DNA of 43,476 nucleotides from Akkermansia muciniphila (GCA_945906945.1 CAMDSZ010000003.1:1-43476); one strand, 5' to 3'; numbered from the stretch's first letter, positions 1 through 9,411 are shown. Program-made: numbers and translations. The notes: generated by a model from the sequence alone, not told the origin.

Positions 1-395
1 CCGGAAAGCATCTGCATCGAGCCTGCGGGATGTCCTGCGGCCTTCTGGTTCATCGAGCGCAGCACCGTGAGCTTGTCCGCGATCTTAGCTTGCAAGGGCA
101 GCAATTCGGTAAAATGAAGCCCGGGTACTTTTGTCTGGATGGTCTTAAACGGGCCGCGGTATTCGGAGCCGATATCGGGTTTTGGATCGTACGTATCGAT
201 ATGCGAGCAGCCGCCCGGCTTCCACACCATGATCACGGCGGTGCGCTCTGAGTTGGTCTTCGATGGGGACGCTGCGCGCATCCGCAGCAGCCCTGGAAGT
301 CCGAGTGAGGCGAATCCCGTCAATCCGATGCGCATGAATCCTCGACGATCAAGAGGGCCGCGGCAGTTGGAAAAAATATGTGAATGCTCCGACAT
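1..395 (-). CDS. DUF1501 domain-containing protein (N-terminal part; runs off the left edge)
   Basis: Minus-strand reading from ATG at 395: MSEHSHIFSNCRGPLDRRGFMRIGLTGFASLGLPGLLRMRAASPSKTNSERTAVIMVWKPGGCSHIDTYDPKPDIGSEYRGPFKTIQTKVPGLHFTELLPLQAKIADKLTVLRSMN..., with the Tat-like leader and GGCSHIDTYDPKP motif of DUF1501; open to window edge. Confidence 0.88.
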   Translation of the reverse strand, partial: MSEHSHIFSNCRGPLDRRGFMRIGLTGFASLGLPGLLRMRAASPSKTNSERTAVIMVWKPGGCSHIDTYDPKPDIGSEYRGPFKTIQTKVPGLHFTELLPLQAKIADKLTVLRSMNQKAAGHPAGSMQMLS

Positions 396-465
396 AGGCT
401 TTAGGGGTGCTTGGAGTTCTTGTGGAGGGTAGTTCCCGGAAATGAAAAAGATAGTCCGCAGGTAT

Positions 466-1377
466 TTATCGATTGCCGAAGGTGGCGAGTTCCTTGCCCG
501 TGGCAGAATCCCAAACGCGTAAAGCGCTGTCTTCGCCGCCGGCGACGATCACGTAAGCCGTGTGGGCGCTCGCGGCCGATTGCATGAAATCGGGAAGCTT
601 TGTCATCGCCCGCACTTCGGTGCCATCGTCCGAGACGATCCGGACTTGGTTGTCGCCGCAAGATGCGACGATCTGGCTGGTGGCGCCCATGTACGGGAGG
701 GCGGTGACCTCTTTGCTCCACCCAACGATCTTCTTTTTGCGTTCCCCCGATTCCATGTCCCATACGTTGACAACGCCGCCTGCGCCGGAGGTCGCAAGCG
801 GCTTGTCATCCGCACGGAAGTAGACGCTCAGGACGTGGTGTGTGTGCGCTTCAAGTGCATAAACCTGTCTCCCTGTCGCAATCTCCATCACTTTTGCGAG
901 CCGGTCCGCGCTGCCGCTCCCGATCCACTTGCCATTGGAAGAAAAGTCCAGCGCCAGTACCGAATCCCTGTGCTTGTCTCGCCACACAGCTGATAGTTTT
1001 CCGGAGCCAACTTCCCACAAGTGCACGTCGCCACTAAGCGAAAACTCGCCGCTGCCGGTGGCGAGCATTTTGCCATCCGGACTGAAACGCACCGCGCTGA
1101 CGCGTTCTGAGATGGATTCATCTCCGGACGAGGGAACAAGCGCCGGACCCGAGTCGCCGCCTTTGCGAATCGTGTCGGGTGTCCCAAGATTCAGCCCTGA
1201 TTCAGAGCTTGTTTTATTGTGACACGAAACGCAGTTCGATTCGAGTGCGGGAAAGACGTCCTTGTAGAAGTCCAACTCCTGCGCGTACCCAATCCCCGCA
1301 GGCCACAGAAACGCAAACACCCAAGCCATCACGGCTGGGGTGCTCTGCTCTTTGGTGCCTTGGGATTTGTCCAACAT
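466..1377 (-). CDS. PSCyt-type c-type cytochrome domain plus WD40 repeat protein
   Basis: 303 aa; NCVSCHN heme motif, SGLNLGTPDTIRKGGDSGPALVPSSGDESIS (planctomycete cytochrome domain), then about five WD40-like repeats (FSPDGKMLATGSG..., VNVWDMESGE, LRVWDSATGKE). Confidence 0.85.
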   Translation of the reverse strand: MLDKSQGTKEQSTPAVMAWVFAFLWPAGIGYAQELDFYKDVFPALESNCVSCHNKTSSESGLNLGTPDTIRKGGDSGPALVPSSGDESISERVSAVRFSPDGKMLATGSGEFSLSGDVHLWEVGSGKLSAVWRDKHRDSVLALDFSSNGKWIGSGSADRLAKVMEIATGRQVYALEAHTHHVLSVYFRADDKPLATSGAGGVVNVWDMESGERKKKIVGWSKEVTALPYMGATSQIVASCGDNQVRIVSDDGTEVRAMTKLPDFMQSAASAHTAYVIVAGGEDSALRVWDSATGKELATFGNR

Positions 1378-1398
1378 TACTTTTGCATGAGTTCGGAG

Positions 1399-3564
1399 TT
1401 ATTTCGTCGCAGCCGGCTTGATGCGCACGCGAATCGGCTCGGAGAAGACGATGTCAGCTATGTCTTTTGGCGGCTCTGCTGCAGGTGTCGCAGCAGCAGG
1501 TGTTGCCTCCTTCGTGGCCTTCGGCGTGTCACCGGCTTCGCCCTTGACGGTACTTGCCGCTTTTGAGGGCGCAATGGATGCGAGTTCCGCGGGCTTTTGC
1601 GGGGCGGGCACGGACGGATACTTCGCAACGTAACCGCCGTGAACCGAAAAGGCGTACTCGCCCGGAGGTGTCTTGAGCGTGGCGAGTTCAAGCACAACCT
1701 CTGTTTGGGCGGTTTTTGCAGGGACGTCGAACGGCTTGATGCCTGCAAAGTCGAGTCCCAGCGGTTTGAGCTTGATTGAGCCTCCCGAGAAATCGCCACG
1801 CCATACAAGGTTCAACGGAATGGTCAGCTTTTCGCCCTCCGTCGCCTCCCAAACACGGTCTTCAGCGGGCCGGATGCTCAGGGGAGTGAGTTCATCGCCG
1901 CCGACAGAGACGGGAGTGTCCGCGAAAAGGCGCGGAGTGGGTGTTTCCTGGCTCGCATCTTTGACAGGCCAGACCATCGAGGCTGTGGGGCAGTCGCGCA
2001 CCAACTCCGCGCCGTTCACGTTGGCGCATCCGAGGATCTTGCCAAGCGCCATACCGCGCGGCGCATCATCGTCTGCAGTGATAAGAACCGTCCCTACATT
2101 TTTTCCGGCTGGAATTCTAAGGCCACTCGCGCGAACGCCCGGAGGCAGTCCGTCCATGCTTAGTGTGATTTCACCCTCGAACCCGTCTCTGCGAACCGCC
2201 ACGACTTCCATCGCCATAGTGACGCCCCTCCGTAGTGCGATCGGCTTTGAGACGGCGTTTCGATCGCCGTTGCGCAACTCCATGTGCAAGGCCCACGCCG
2301 CCAGCGCAAAGTCGGGCAGCGCCTTGCGGATCATGAGGGCATAGGTGTGGTGGGGCTCGGCACGTGTGGCACCGAACAAATCTCGTATTTGGATGCGATG
2401 AATGCCGTCCTCTTTGATTTCCATTTTGCCGAGGACGTCCGCAGATCCCATGTCGTACGGAGGGCCGTCGTACGCATAGCCATTGGATGAAAGCTTCACG
2501 GGACTGCTGATGTCGTTCAACTCGACGAGATCTTTGAGTTTCTCGGATGTACCGTCTTTCACGACGTGTTGAACGAGCACGAATGGATCGGTCGGGGAGC
2601 CGCGTCGCTCCGAGACGGTTTCGATCCACCAGACCTCGCCCTTTTTCGCTTCGAACTCGTACGTGTCGACATCGCCAGCTGTCGCAAATGCGCCTTCAAT
2701 AGTGCAGGGGAGGGAGATTTTTTGCGCCTGCGCGTGGGTGTTGTTCGGTTCGGTCTCGCTGAGGCGGAGGGACGGTGTGTGGTGCTCGCCCGGGAGCGAG
2801 GCTGCGGAAACAGACTTTGTTCGGGGATGATAAGTGACGGTATCCGACGCCCCGAGCTCTTGGATTACGAGACGGTAAAAATTCTCCGCGCCCCCCTGGA
2901 AAGTCAGTCCGTGCACTTTGATCACATAAGTGCCGTCGGCGGGCGCGGTGAAATCTAGAAACCCTGTACGCCGGTTCACCAAGAGGTCGCGTCCGGCTGG
3001 ATCCGCGACAATCAGCACGGGAGTGAGTTTGGAATCGATGCCGGAAGTGGCGCATTCGATTACGTAGCGGTGACCCTTGGTTGTCTGGATCGAATAGTAG
3101 TCGACTGCCTTTGTTGTGGTGGTTGCGTTGCAGATAGAGTTGGCCGGGAGCGGCAGTGCGGTTTGCAGCGTGGTGTTGGGCTTTTCACGAACAACCTCGT
3201 CCAGGGTGTGGATGCTGAAAGCGCGTGACGAAGAAATACCGCGCTGTGTCATCACTCGCGCCTCGCAGATTTGTGGTGTGGCGTCTGGCGCGATACTGAC
3301 AACAAATTTGTTCTGCACCACAAGGCCCTCAGCGTTTCGTTTCGGCACGGCCGATACTTTTGAATAGGAAAACTGGAGCTGCGCTTCCTCAATGTGTTCT
3401 CCGGTGACGGTGACTTCGACAGTCGTTCCGGCTTTTGCGCCCATCGGCATGGTGGTCAGCAGGCGCGGAGCCGGTAGAATCACGAGTTGCGCGTGGCTGT
3501 GCGCGATGCAGCCGAATCCCAGCGAAAGAGAGGCAAGGGCGGTTGGTATGATCCGTGTGTTCAT
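1399..3564 (-). CDS. Exported protein with bacterial pre-peptidase C-terminal (PPC) domains
   Basis: ORF 1399..3726; the likely start is MNTRIIPTALASLSLGFG at 3564 because the ORF extension overlaps the upstream gene. PPC-like DVDTYEFEAKKGE and VDYYSIQTTKGHRYVIE motifs. Confidence 0.8.
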   Translation of the reverse strand: MNTRIIPTALASLSLGFGCIAHSHAQLVILPAPRLLTTMPMGAKAGTTVEVTVTGEHIEEAQLQFSYSKVSAVPKRNAEGLVVQNKFVVSIAPDATPQICEARVMTQRGISSSRAFSIHTLDEVVREKPNTTLQTALPLPANSICNATTTTKAVDYYSIQTTKGHRYVIECATSGIDSKLTPVLIVADPAGRDLLVNRRTGFLDFTAPADGTYVIKVHGLTFQGGAENFYRLVIQELGASDTVTYHPRTKSVSAASLPGEHHTPSLRLSETEPNNTHAQAQKISLPCTIEGAFATAGDVDTYEFEAKKGEVWWIETVSERRGSPTDPFVLVQHVVKDGTSEKLKDLVELNDISSPVKLSSNGYAYDGPPYDMGSADVLGKMEIKEDGIHRIQIRDLFGATRAEPHHTYALMIRKALPDFALAAWALHMELRNGDRNAVSKPIALRRGVTMAMEVVAVRRDGFEGEITLSMDGLPPGVRASGLRIPAGKNVGTVLITADDDAPRGMALGKILGCANVNGAELVRDCPTASMVWPVKDASQETPTPRLFADTPVSVGGDELTPLSIRPAEDRVWEATEGEKLTIPLNLVWRGDFSGGSIKLKPLGLDFAGIKPFDVPAKTAQTEVVLELATLKTPPGEYAFSVHGGYVAKYPSVPAPQKPAELASIAPSKAASTVKGEAGDTPKATKEATPAAATPAAEPPKDIADIVFSEPIRVRIKPAATK

Positions 3565-3574
3565 GGAGGGGGGC

Positions 3575-5776
3575 TCAGTGGTTGTAGAGAAATTCCTTGG
3601 TATTGCACAAAGCCCAGAGGATGTCTTCGTAGCCGATCTTTTTACTGGCCAGCGCATCAAGCGGAGCGCCCTCCGCACTCGTGCGCGGGACCGCAAGATG
3701 TGCCAGCGCCGTGGACAGCTCGGCAACCCTTGGTTCCCGGCAGAATGTCAGCACATAAAGATCTCGCAGATTGTCCTCGTCCGTCTTCTCGGATTTCGCG
3801 AGCTGATCAGCGCGGCCGCTCGGCTTATTGAGCTTCGTCTTGATGTCGGCTGCATTCATGAGGTGCAGGCTCTGCGATAAATTTGGAGCCTGCACGCGTT
3901 CGCACTCGCAAACGCTGTCTCCCTCAGGGCGCCCGAAAACGGTGAGAAAGTACGATGCCTTGTTGTAGCTGTTGTCAGGAAGCGCGATGGCCCGTGTGCC
4001 CGAAGGCAGATCCGAAAAATCCGTGGTCGTATCGGCGACACGGTCAATGCTGTCGAGTAAGACTTCGGCGTTGAGGCGACGCGGATAGTAGTGAGAAAAG
4101 TTTTGCCTGTCGGCGGCGTTTTGATCGTTGCTCGCCGAGCTGAGCCGGTAGGTGTTGGAGCGGGTGATCGCAAAAACAAGCGCTTTCAGATCGTACCCGC
4201 TCTCGGTGAAATGCTGCGCGAGCGCGTTCAAGAGCTCTGGGTTTGAGGGTGGATTGGATTCACGCATGTCGTCCTCTGGCTCCACGAGCCCGCGGTTGAA
4301 AAAGTGTTTCCAGTATCTGTTCACAAGAGCCTTTGCGAAAAACGGGTTGTCCTTTGAGCTCATCCAGTCTGCAAGCTGCAGGCGCGGGTCCTCGTCGGGT
4401 GAGATGTCCTTTTGCACGGCGCCCAGTCCGACGGGTTTGACCGGTTCCTTGGTCTTCTTGTGTTCGGTCTGTGCGACGCCGCGTTTGTGAAAGATAAGCG
4501 ACTGGCCTGCCGTGGCGGTGGGTCGTCGGCCAATCTGGCTGAAGAAGGCCGAGAGCCCGTAGTAGTCCCTCTGGCTCCAGCGCTCAAATGGGTGGTGATG
4601 GCATTGCGCACATGTCATGCGCACACCGAGAAAGAGCTGGGAGACGTCCTCGAGTTGTTGCTCGGGCGTTTTTACTTGGTTGTACCAAGCCACGGGAGGG
4701 TTCGATACCGGGTCGCCTGTGGCTGCCAGCAGTTCGCGCACCATCTGGTCGTAGGGCTTATTAGCCAGCATCCCGTCGCGCACCCATGAGTGGAACGCGA
4801 AGCTCGCCTTGGTTCCCTTGTCGATGCGTTTGTTCCGCAAAATCGCGGCCCATTTGTTTGCGAAGAAATCAGCGTATTCGGACGTTTCAAGAAGTGATTG
4901 AATGAGCGTGTCCTGCTTGTTGTCCGATTTGTTCTCCAGAAAAGATCTGGTTTCCTCCGGAGTGGGCAGGCGCCCAGTGATGTCGAGGCTTACGCGGCGC
5001 ACAAAAGTAGAGTCGTCCGCAATCGGCGAGGGCGGAATTCCAAGACGCTTGAGGTTGGCAAAAACAAGCTCGTCCACGAAGTTGCGCGTAGCCGGCAAAT
5101 TTTCCACCGGAGCTCCCAGCGGAATTGAGGCGGCGTGCACCGCCACGAGGTTCTGATAACGCACCATCACCGAAACGTTTCCGGGCAGATCCGAAAAGCG
5201 GATCAATCCAGCCTCGTCTGCGGACGCCAAACTCTTGTCGTTGGGTTCGTAGATCGCAAGGCGTGTGACATCCCGAACGTGGCCGTCCGAAAAGTGCGCT
5301 AGCACTTTGAGCTGCTGCGTGGATCGCATCTGGCTTGTGGACGCGGCGGGCGAGACTTCCAGGCGGGTCATCCTTGGATCTGATTCGCGCCCGTAAACCA
5401 TCCCCTGTGAGATCCAGTCCACGATCAAACGGTGTCCGGCGCTGCCCTGCGGAAGTTTGTTGCCGCCTCCGTGCGGAGTGGCGTTGCTGGCCTTGAGCAG
5501 CAGCAGACTCTGCTCCGGAGCGTTTGGAAAAATCCGGCGTCCATGCCCTTCCTTCACAATGTGCTCGTAGTCCTCTTCTGGTTCGTAGCCGAAAAGCGAA
5601 AGTCGAAACCCGTTTTGGCCGTTACCGGCCTTTGCGTGGCAAGCGCCCGCGTTGCACCCTGCCTTAGTGAGGATGGGGGACACGTCGTTGATGAAGGTGA
5701 GGGGGCGCGCGGGTTCGGCCGCGGCCGAGGAAACGGCGGCTATCAGGGCGAGACTCAGCGAGGGGAACAAGCGCAT
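3575..5776 (-). CDS. DUF1549/DUF1553 domain-containing protein (PSD1 family)
   Basis: 733 aa; signal peptide, GCNAGACHAKAGNGQNGFRLSLFGYEPEEDY, CAQCHHHPFERWSQRDYYGLSAFF, NPFFAKALVNRYWKHFFNRGLVEPEDDMRESNPPSNPELLNALA. Confidence 0.9.
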   Translation of the reverse strand: MRLFPSLSLALIAAVSSAAAEPARPLTFINDVSPILTKAGCNAGACHAKAGNGQNGFRLSLFGYEPEEDYEHIVKEGHGRRIFPNAPEQSLLLLKASNATPHGGGNKLPQGSAGHRLIVDWISQGMVYGRESDPRMTRLEVSPAASTSQMRSTQQLKVLAHFSDGHVRDVTRLAIYEPNDKSLASADEAGLIRFSDLPGNVSVMVRYQNLVAVHAASIPLGAPVENLPATRNFVDELVFANLKRLGIPPSPIADDSTFVRRVSLDITGRLPTPEETRSFLENKSDNKQDTLIQSLLETSEYADFFANKWAAILRNKRIDKGTKASFAFHSWVRDGMLANKPYDQMVRELLAATGDPVSNPPVAWYNQVKTPEQQLEDVSQLFLGVRMTCAQCHHHPFERWSQRDYYGLSAFFSQIGRRPTATAGQSLIFHKRGVAQTEHKKTKEPVKPVGLGAVQKDISPDEDPRLQLADWMSSKDNPFFAKALVNRYWKHFFNRGLVEPEDDMRESNPPSNPELLNALAQHFTESGYDLKALVFAITRSNTYRLSSASNDQNAADRQNFSHYYPRRLNAEVLLDSIDRVADTTTDFSDLPSGTRAIALPDNSYNKASYFLTVFGRPEGDSVCECERVQAPNLSQSLHLMNAADIKTKLNKPSGRADQLAKSEKTDEDNLRDLYVLTFCREPRVAELSTALAHLAVPRTSAEGAPLDALASKKIGYEDILWALCNTKEFLYNH

Positions 5777-5849
5777 TCCAATTTAAGTATACCGAATGCA
5801 GGGCGGGCACTTAGGTTTGTTTTTTACGGGAAAACAGGTTCAAAAAAGC

Positions 5850-5855
5850 TATAAT
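5850..5855 (+). promoter_or_regulatory. Candidate -10 box (TATAAT) upstream of the cNMP-ZIP gene
   Basis: Perfect TATAAT hexamer in the divergent intergenic region; no convincing -35 seen. Confidence 0.4.
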
Positions 5856-5861
5856 GTAAGT

Positions 5862-6026
5862 TGCGTGGAGCGCAGGCCTCTCAGGCGTTTGGTAAACGGT
5901 TGAAAATGGCCACTTCAAACGGCCATGCGGCCCGCCCGCCCCATGGGAAGCCCGCGCTTTGGTGATTGCCGAGGGGTGCCGAGCCGCTTTAGTTTTGCTG
6001 GTCGGCTCAGTCTTACTTTCGGCAAA
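5862..6026 (+). promoter_or_regulatory. Structured 5' leader with nested stems and possible H-type pseudoknot
   Basis: CGTTT/AAACG hairpin 5886-5898; TTGAA 5900-5904 with TTCAA 5914-5918; ATGGCC 5906-5911 with GGCCAT 5921-5926; outer stem TTGCCGA 5966-5972/TCGGCAA 6019-6025 enclosing GAGCCG 5981-5986/CGGCTC 6003-6008. Confidence 0.4.
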
Positions 6027-6048
6027 CGCCCTAACCTAAACATTTGTT

Positions 6049-7431
6049 ATGATTACATTCCTTGCTTCGACCTCGCCTGCCGAGGGTGAAATGGCTCTTT
6101 CTGCTACCCGCGTGGCGATGGCCGCGGGTCTTGCCGTTGCCGCGATGGTTTCTGTGGTGATCGGGGCTTGGTTGGGCCTCACTTTTAAGGCGAGCGAGAA
6201 GCTGATCGCGAACATTCTCGCTTTCGGGTCCGGCGCATTGGTGAACGCCCTGGCCATTGACCTAGCCTACGGGACGACTGAACACCTGGTCCACGAGGGC
6301 GTCTCTAATATCCAGGCCTGGGCGATCGTCGCGGGTGGGTTCCTCGCAGGCGGTTTGGTCTATTTCACATGTAACCGTTTGGTTGCGAGTCACGGTGGCG
6401 CTGCGCGTCACAAGACCACAGCCCGCCAGTTCGCTCTGGATTTGAAGCGCGAGGAGAGCGCCGGCCTGCTGCAGCGGCTCGGGCAGAACGCAGTGTTGCG
6501 CTCCCTGCCGCCCTCGGAGATCGACGGGCTGCTGCCGTACATCCGCGATTTTCATCTCGATCAGGGCAAGTACCTCTTCAAGCAGGGGGATCCCGGTGAC
6601 GCCATGTATTTGGTGGAAGATGGCAGTCTCGGCGTTTTCATTCGGAACGATGCGACTCCCGAGGGTGACGGCAAGAAGATCGCGGAGATCAAAAGCGGTG
6701 ACATTGTTGGTGAGATGGCGCTTCTCGGTGCGGGTGTGCGTAACGCAACAGTCCTCGCACAGGCGCCCGTCGATGCGATGCGCATCGAAAAGGAGGACTT
6801 TGATCATCTGCTTCAAGTGTCGCCGCAGATGAAAGCGGCGGTAAAGGATCTCGCCGAGCATCGGACAATGGACAGCATCAAACAGCAGGCTGGAATGCTC
6901 GATAGCGCTACGTGGGCGAAGATGGCTACGGCGAGCATCCGTCAGTTGAGTGCTGGTGAAGTGGAAGCGGCGCTGGCCGAGCACGGCGGCGGCAATCCGA
7001 TGGCGATTTGGATCGGGAACATTCTCGATGCCATTCCCGGCTCACTGGTGATCGGAGCGACATTCGTTGGATTCGCAAAATTTAACCCGACGCTCTTGAT
7101 CGCGATCTTTCTGGCAAACTTGCCTGAAGCGATGGCGAGCGCGCATACGATGCGTCAAGCGGGTTACAGCAACCTCAAAATCTACACGCTCTGGGGATCG
7201 CTCCTGTTCATTGCTGCGGGCTTTGCAGCGGCCGGCAACCTCCTGCTTCCGATAATGCCGGTTCAGGTGCTGGGTCTTTTCGAGGCGATTGCCGGCGGCG
7301 CGATTCTGGCGCTGGTGGCGCAAGTGATGTTCCCGCACGCCTACGAGGAAGGCGGTGACGTGGTGTCGCTCTCGACCATCGGTGGATTCATCGCTGCATT
7401 CTTCCTTACCGCGATGGACATGAAGCACTAA
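6049..7431 (+). CDS. ZIP-like integral membrane protein with inserted cyclic nucleotide-binding domain
   Basis: 460 aa; N-terminal TM helices (LIANILAFGSGALVNALAIDLAYG), central cNMP domain (FKQGDPGDAMYLVEDGSLGVFIR...GDIVGEMALLGAGVRNATVLAQ), C-terminal TM helices with NILDAIPGSLVIG and FLANLPEAMASA resembling ZIP TM4/TM5. Confidence 0.8.
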   Translation: MITFLASTSPAEGEMALSATRVAMAAGLAVAAMVSVVIGAWLGLTFKASEKLIANILAFGSGALVNALAIDLAYGTTEHLVHEGVSNIQAWAIVAGGFLAGGLVYFTCNRLVASHGGAARHKTTARQFALDLKREESAGLLQRLGQNAVLRSLPPSEIDGLLPYIRDFHLDQGKYLFKQGDPGDAMYLVEDGSLGVFIRNDATPEGDGKKIAEIKSGDIVGEMALLGAGVRNATVLAQAPVDAMRIEKEDFDHLLQVSPQMKAAVKDLAEHRTMDSIKQQAGMLDSATWAKMATASIRQLSAGEVEAALAEHGGGNPMAIWIGNILDAIPGSLVIGATFVGFAKFNPTLLIAIFLANLPEAMASAHTMRQAGYSNLKIYTLWGSLLFIAAGFAAAGNLLLPIMPVQVLGLFEAIAGGAILALVAQVMFPHAYEEGGDVVSLSTIGGFIAAFFLTAMDMKH

Positions 7432-7556
7432 AGTTGCGGCGCGCAGTAGCCCTCCGCAGCGCACGATCACGGGATGGCGCGCTTCTGCATGCGGTGAAGA
7501 AATTCCAACAGTCAGTAGCGGTAGCCTCGATGGAGGCGTGTTCCTCAAGCCCTGGG

Positions 7557-8915
7557 TTAACCGAGCCGTGTCAGTGCAGCGATGATGAGCTTTGCGACAT
7601 CCCTGTGATGATGTGCGTTCACCGCTTCCAGCGCCCGGCTTGAAGCGATCAGAATGGGCCCATCCTCCGGCAAAAGCGGTGCCAGCCCGTGACTGCCCTT
7701 CACCAGCCGCGCGTCGAGCGGGCAGGGCGCGAGCACGTAACGCAGGCCGAGTTTTTTGCGCAAAAGCGCCTTCGCCGCGCGCAATTTTCCACCGTTGGGA
7801 TCAAAGAACAATTCGCGCGGATCGTATCCAGGTTTTTTGTGAATCTCGACGGCCTGCGCGAAGTCCGGCTTGAGCGCATCCTGCAGCCAGTAGTCGTAGG
7901 CGAACCACCAGCCTTGTTTTGCGGTGATGATGAGTTCGCCGCTGCGCGGATGGTTGAGTCCCAGCTCGGCGCGTTCTTTGTCGGAGTAAACGCGCTCAAC
8001 GCCGCGCAGGCTCGAAAGACAATCCCGCACCTTTGCCAGATCCCTCGGATCTTTCACGTACACATGTGCGAGCTGATGGTCGCACACGGCGAACGCCTTT
8101 GACATTCCCGGATCAATCAACTCGCCCGCCGCATTGGTGGATACCGAAAGCATCCCCGCCTCCCGAAGCGCGCGGTTAGGGAACGCCGCGTCCTGCACCG
8201 GCGCAATTCCGTACTCGCTGACAACCATCACTTGAGCGCCCCCGGCCTGCACGTGGTCGATGATCCTGCCCGCGCAGGCGTCGATTTCAGCCAGATTGCC
8301 CGCGAGATGCGCGCCCTCCGGGCCGTAACGCTGTAAATCGTAGTCGAGGTGAGGGAGGTAGCAGAGTCCGAGATCCGGCTTTTGGTGGTCCCAGGCGGTG
8401 ATGAAACTCTGAGCGATCCACCGGGTGCTCTGGGGGCCTGCGGTCGGTCCCCAGAAGTTGAAGAGGGGGAAGGTCTCGTGGTTTTTAAGGAGCGTTTCTC
8501 TCAGGTCCGGGGGCCACGCGTAGAAGTCAGGGGATTTGCTGCCGTCATGATGGTAGACGGGGCGCGGGGTGACCATGGCGGCGGTGCCGGTGTTCATCGC
8601 GTACCACCAAAAGTGTTTGAGTACTTTCCAGGGACGCCCCTCCCAGACGTGCGGGGCTTGGACGAGCTTCTCGCTTTGGCGCCAGAGCAGGATTTCGTTC
8701 AGATCCCTGAAATACCAACCGTTGGCCACGATGCCGTGCTGTTCGGGATCCACTCCGGTGAGCATCGAGACCTGTGCGGTGGTGGTCACCGCCGGCAGGG
8801 CGGGGGCGAGTGGTTTGGCGAATCCTTCCCTCGCCAGGCGGGATAAGTTGGGGGTGTGCGGGCCCAGGTGCCGAGGGGTGAGCCCGACGCAGTTCAAAAG
8901 CACGAGTGGTTGCAT
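7557..8915 (-). CDS. Alkaline phosphatase superfamily protein (nucleotide pyrophosphatase/phosphodiesterase-like)
   Basis: 452 aa; LPAVTTTAQVSMLTGVDPEQHGIVANGWYFRD and MVVSEYGIAPV motifs. Confidence 0.8.
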   Translation of the reverse strand: MQPLVLLNCVGLTPRHLGPHTPNLSRLAREGFAKPLAPALPAVTTTAQVSMLTGVDPEQHGIVANGWYFRDLNEILLWRQSEKLVQAPHVWEGRPWKVLKHFWWYAMNTGTAAMVTPRPVYHHDGSKSPDFYAWPPDLRETLLKNHETFPLFNFWGPTAGPQSTRWIAQSFITAWDHQKPDLGLCYLPHLDYDLQRYGPEGAHLAGNLAEIDACAGRIIDHVQAGGAQVMVVSEYGIAPVQDAAFPNRALREAGMLSVSTNAAGELIDPGMSKAFAVCDHQLAHVYVKDPRDLAKVRDCLSSLRGVERVYSDKERAELGLNHPRSGELIITAKQGWWFAYDYWLQDALKPDFAQAVEIHKKPGYDPRELFFDPNGGKLRAAKALLRKKLGLRYVLAPCPLDARLVKGSHGLAPLLPEDGPILIASSRALEAVNAHHHRDVAKLIIAALTRLG

Positions 8916-9054
8916 GAAGGTGGTTGTGGTGGGAAAACGGGTTTCAGAGGCGCCGGTCCGCCGCGCCGTTGAAGCCCGCCGGATTGGCTGGTTTTAGAAA
9001 ACAGACAATCCAGAGTTGCTTAAAGACGTTAAACAGAAAAGAAATAGAAGATCT

Positions 9055-9345
9055 ATGAGCGCACAGGAACCAAACTCCGTCCCCCCTGCTTCCAATGCTT
9101 CACTGGATCCGTTGATCGCAAGCGTCGAAAACTACACGCGCAAGGAGCCCACCAAAGCGGTCAGTGCCGCCTTCGGTGCGGGTTTGATTCTTACGCTGTT
9201 GCCAGTGGGAGGAATCGTGCGGTTGCTCTTCATTGCATTGCGTCCGCTCTTGCTGGTGCTGGGTTTCATTAAGCTGTACGAGGAAATCGAAAGCCGCCGG
9301 CGTCAGGCTGCCACGCCGACGGAGCCGGAAACGGATCCGTCTTAG
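9055..9345 (+). CDS. Small membrane protein of unknown function
   Basis: ORF 9016..9345; likely start MSAQEPNSVPP at 9055; hydrophobic segment GAGLILTLLPVGGIVRLLFIALRPLLLVLGFIKLYEEI. Confidence 0.6.
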   Translation: MSAQEPNSVPPASNASLDPLIASVENYTRKEPTKAVSAAFGAGLILTLLPVGGIVRLLFIALRPLLLVLGFIKLYEEIESRRRQAATPTEPETDPS

Positions 9346-9411
9346 TCCGAGGAAAGCGCGGGCGTTGTTTGAGGGGCGTGTCGGGTTCAACGTCCTTGTC
9401 GCCGTGCTGAG

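Noticed and set aside
6262-6984. 240-aa minus-strand ORF
   Set aside because: Antisense to the cNMP-ZIP gene; no recognisable domain.
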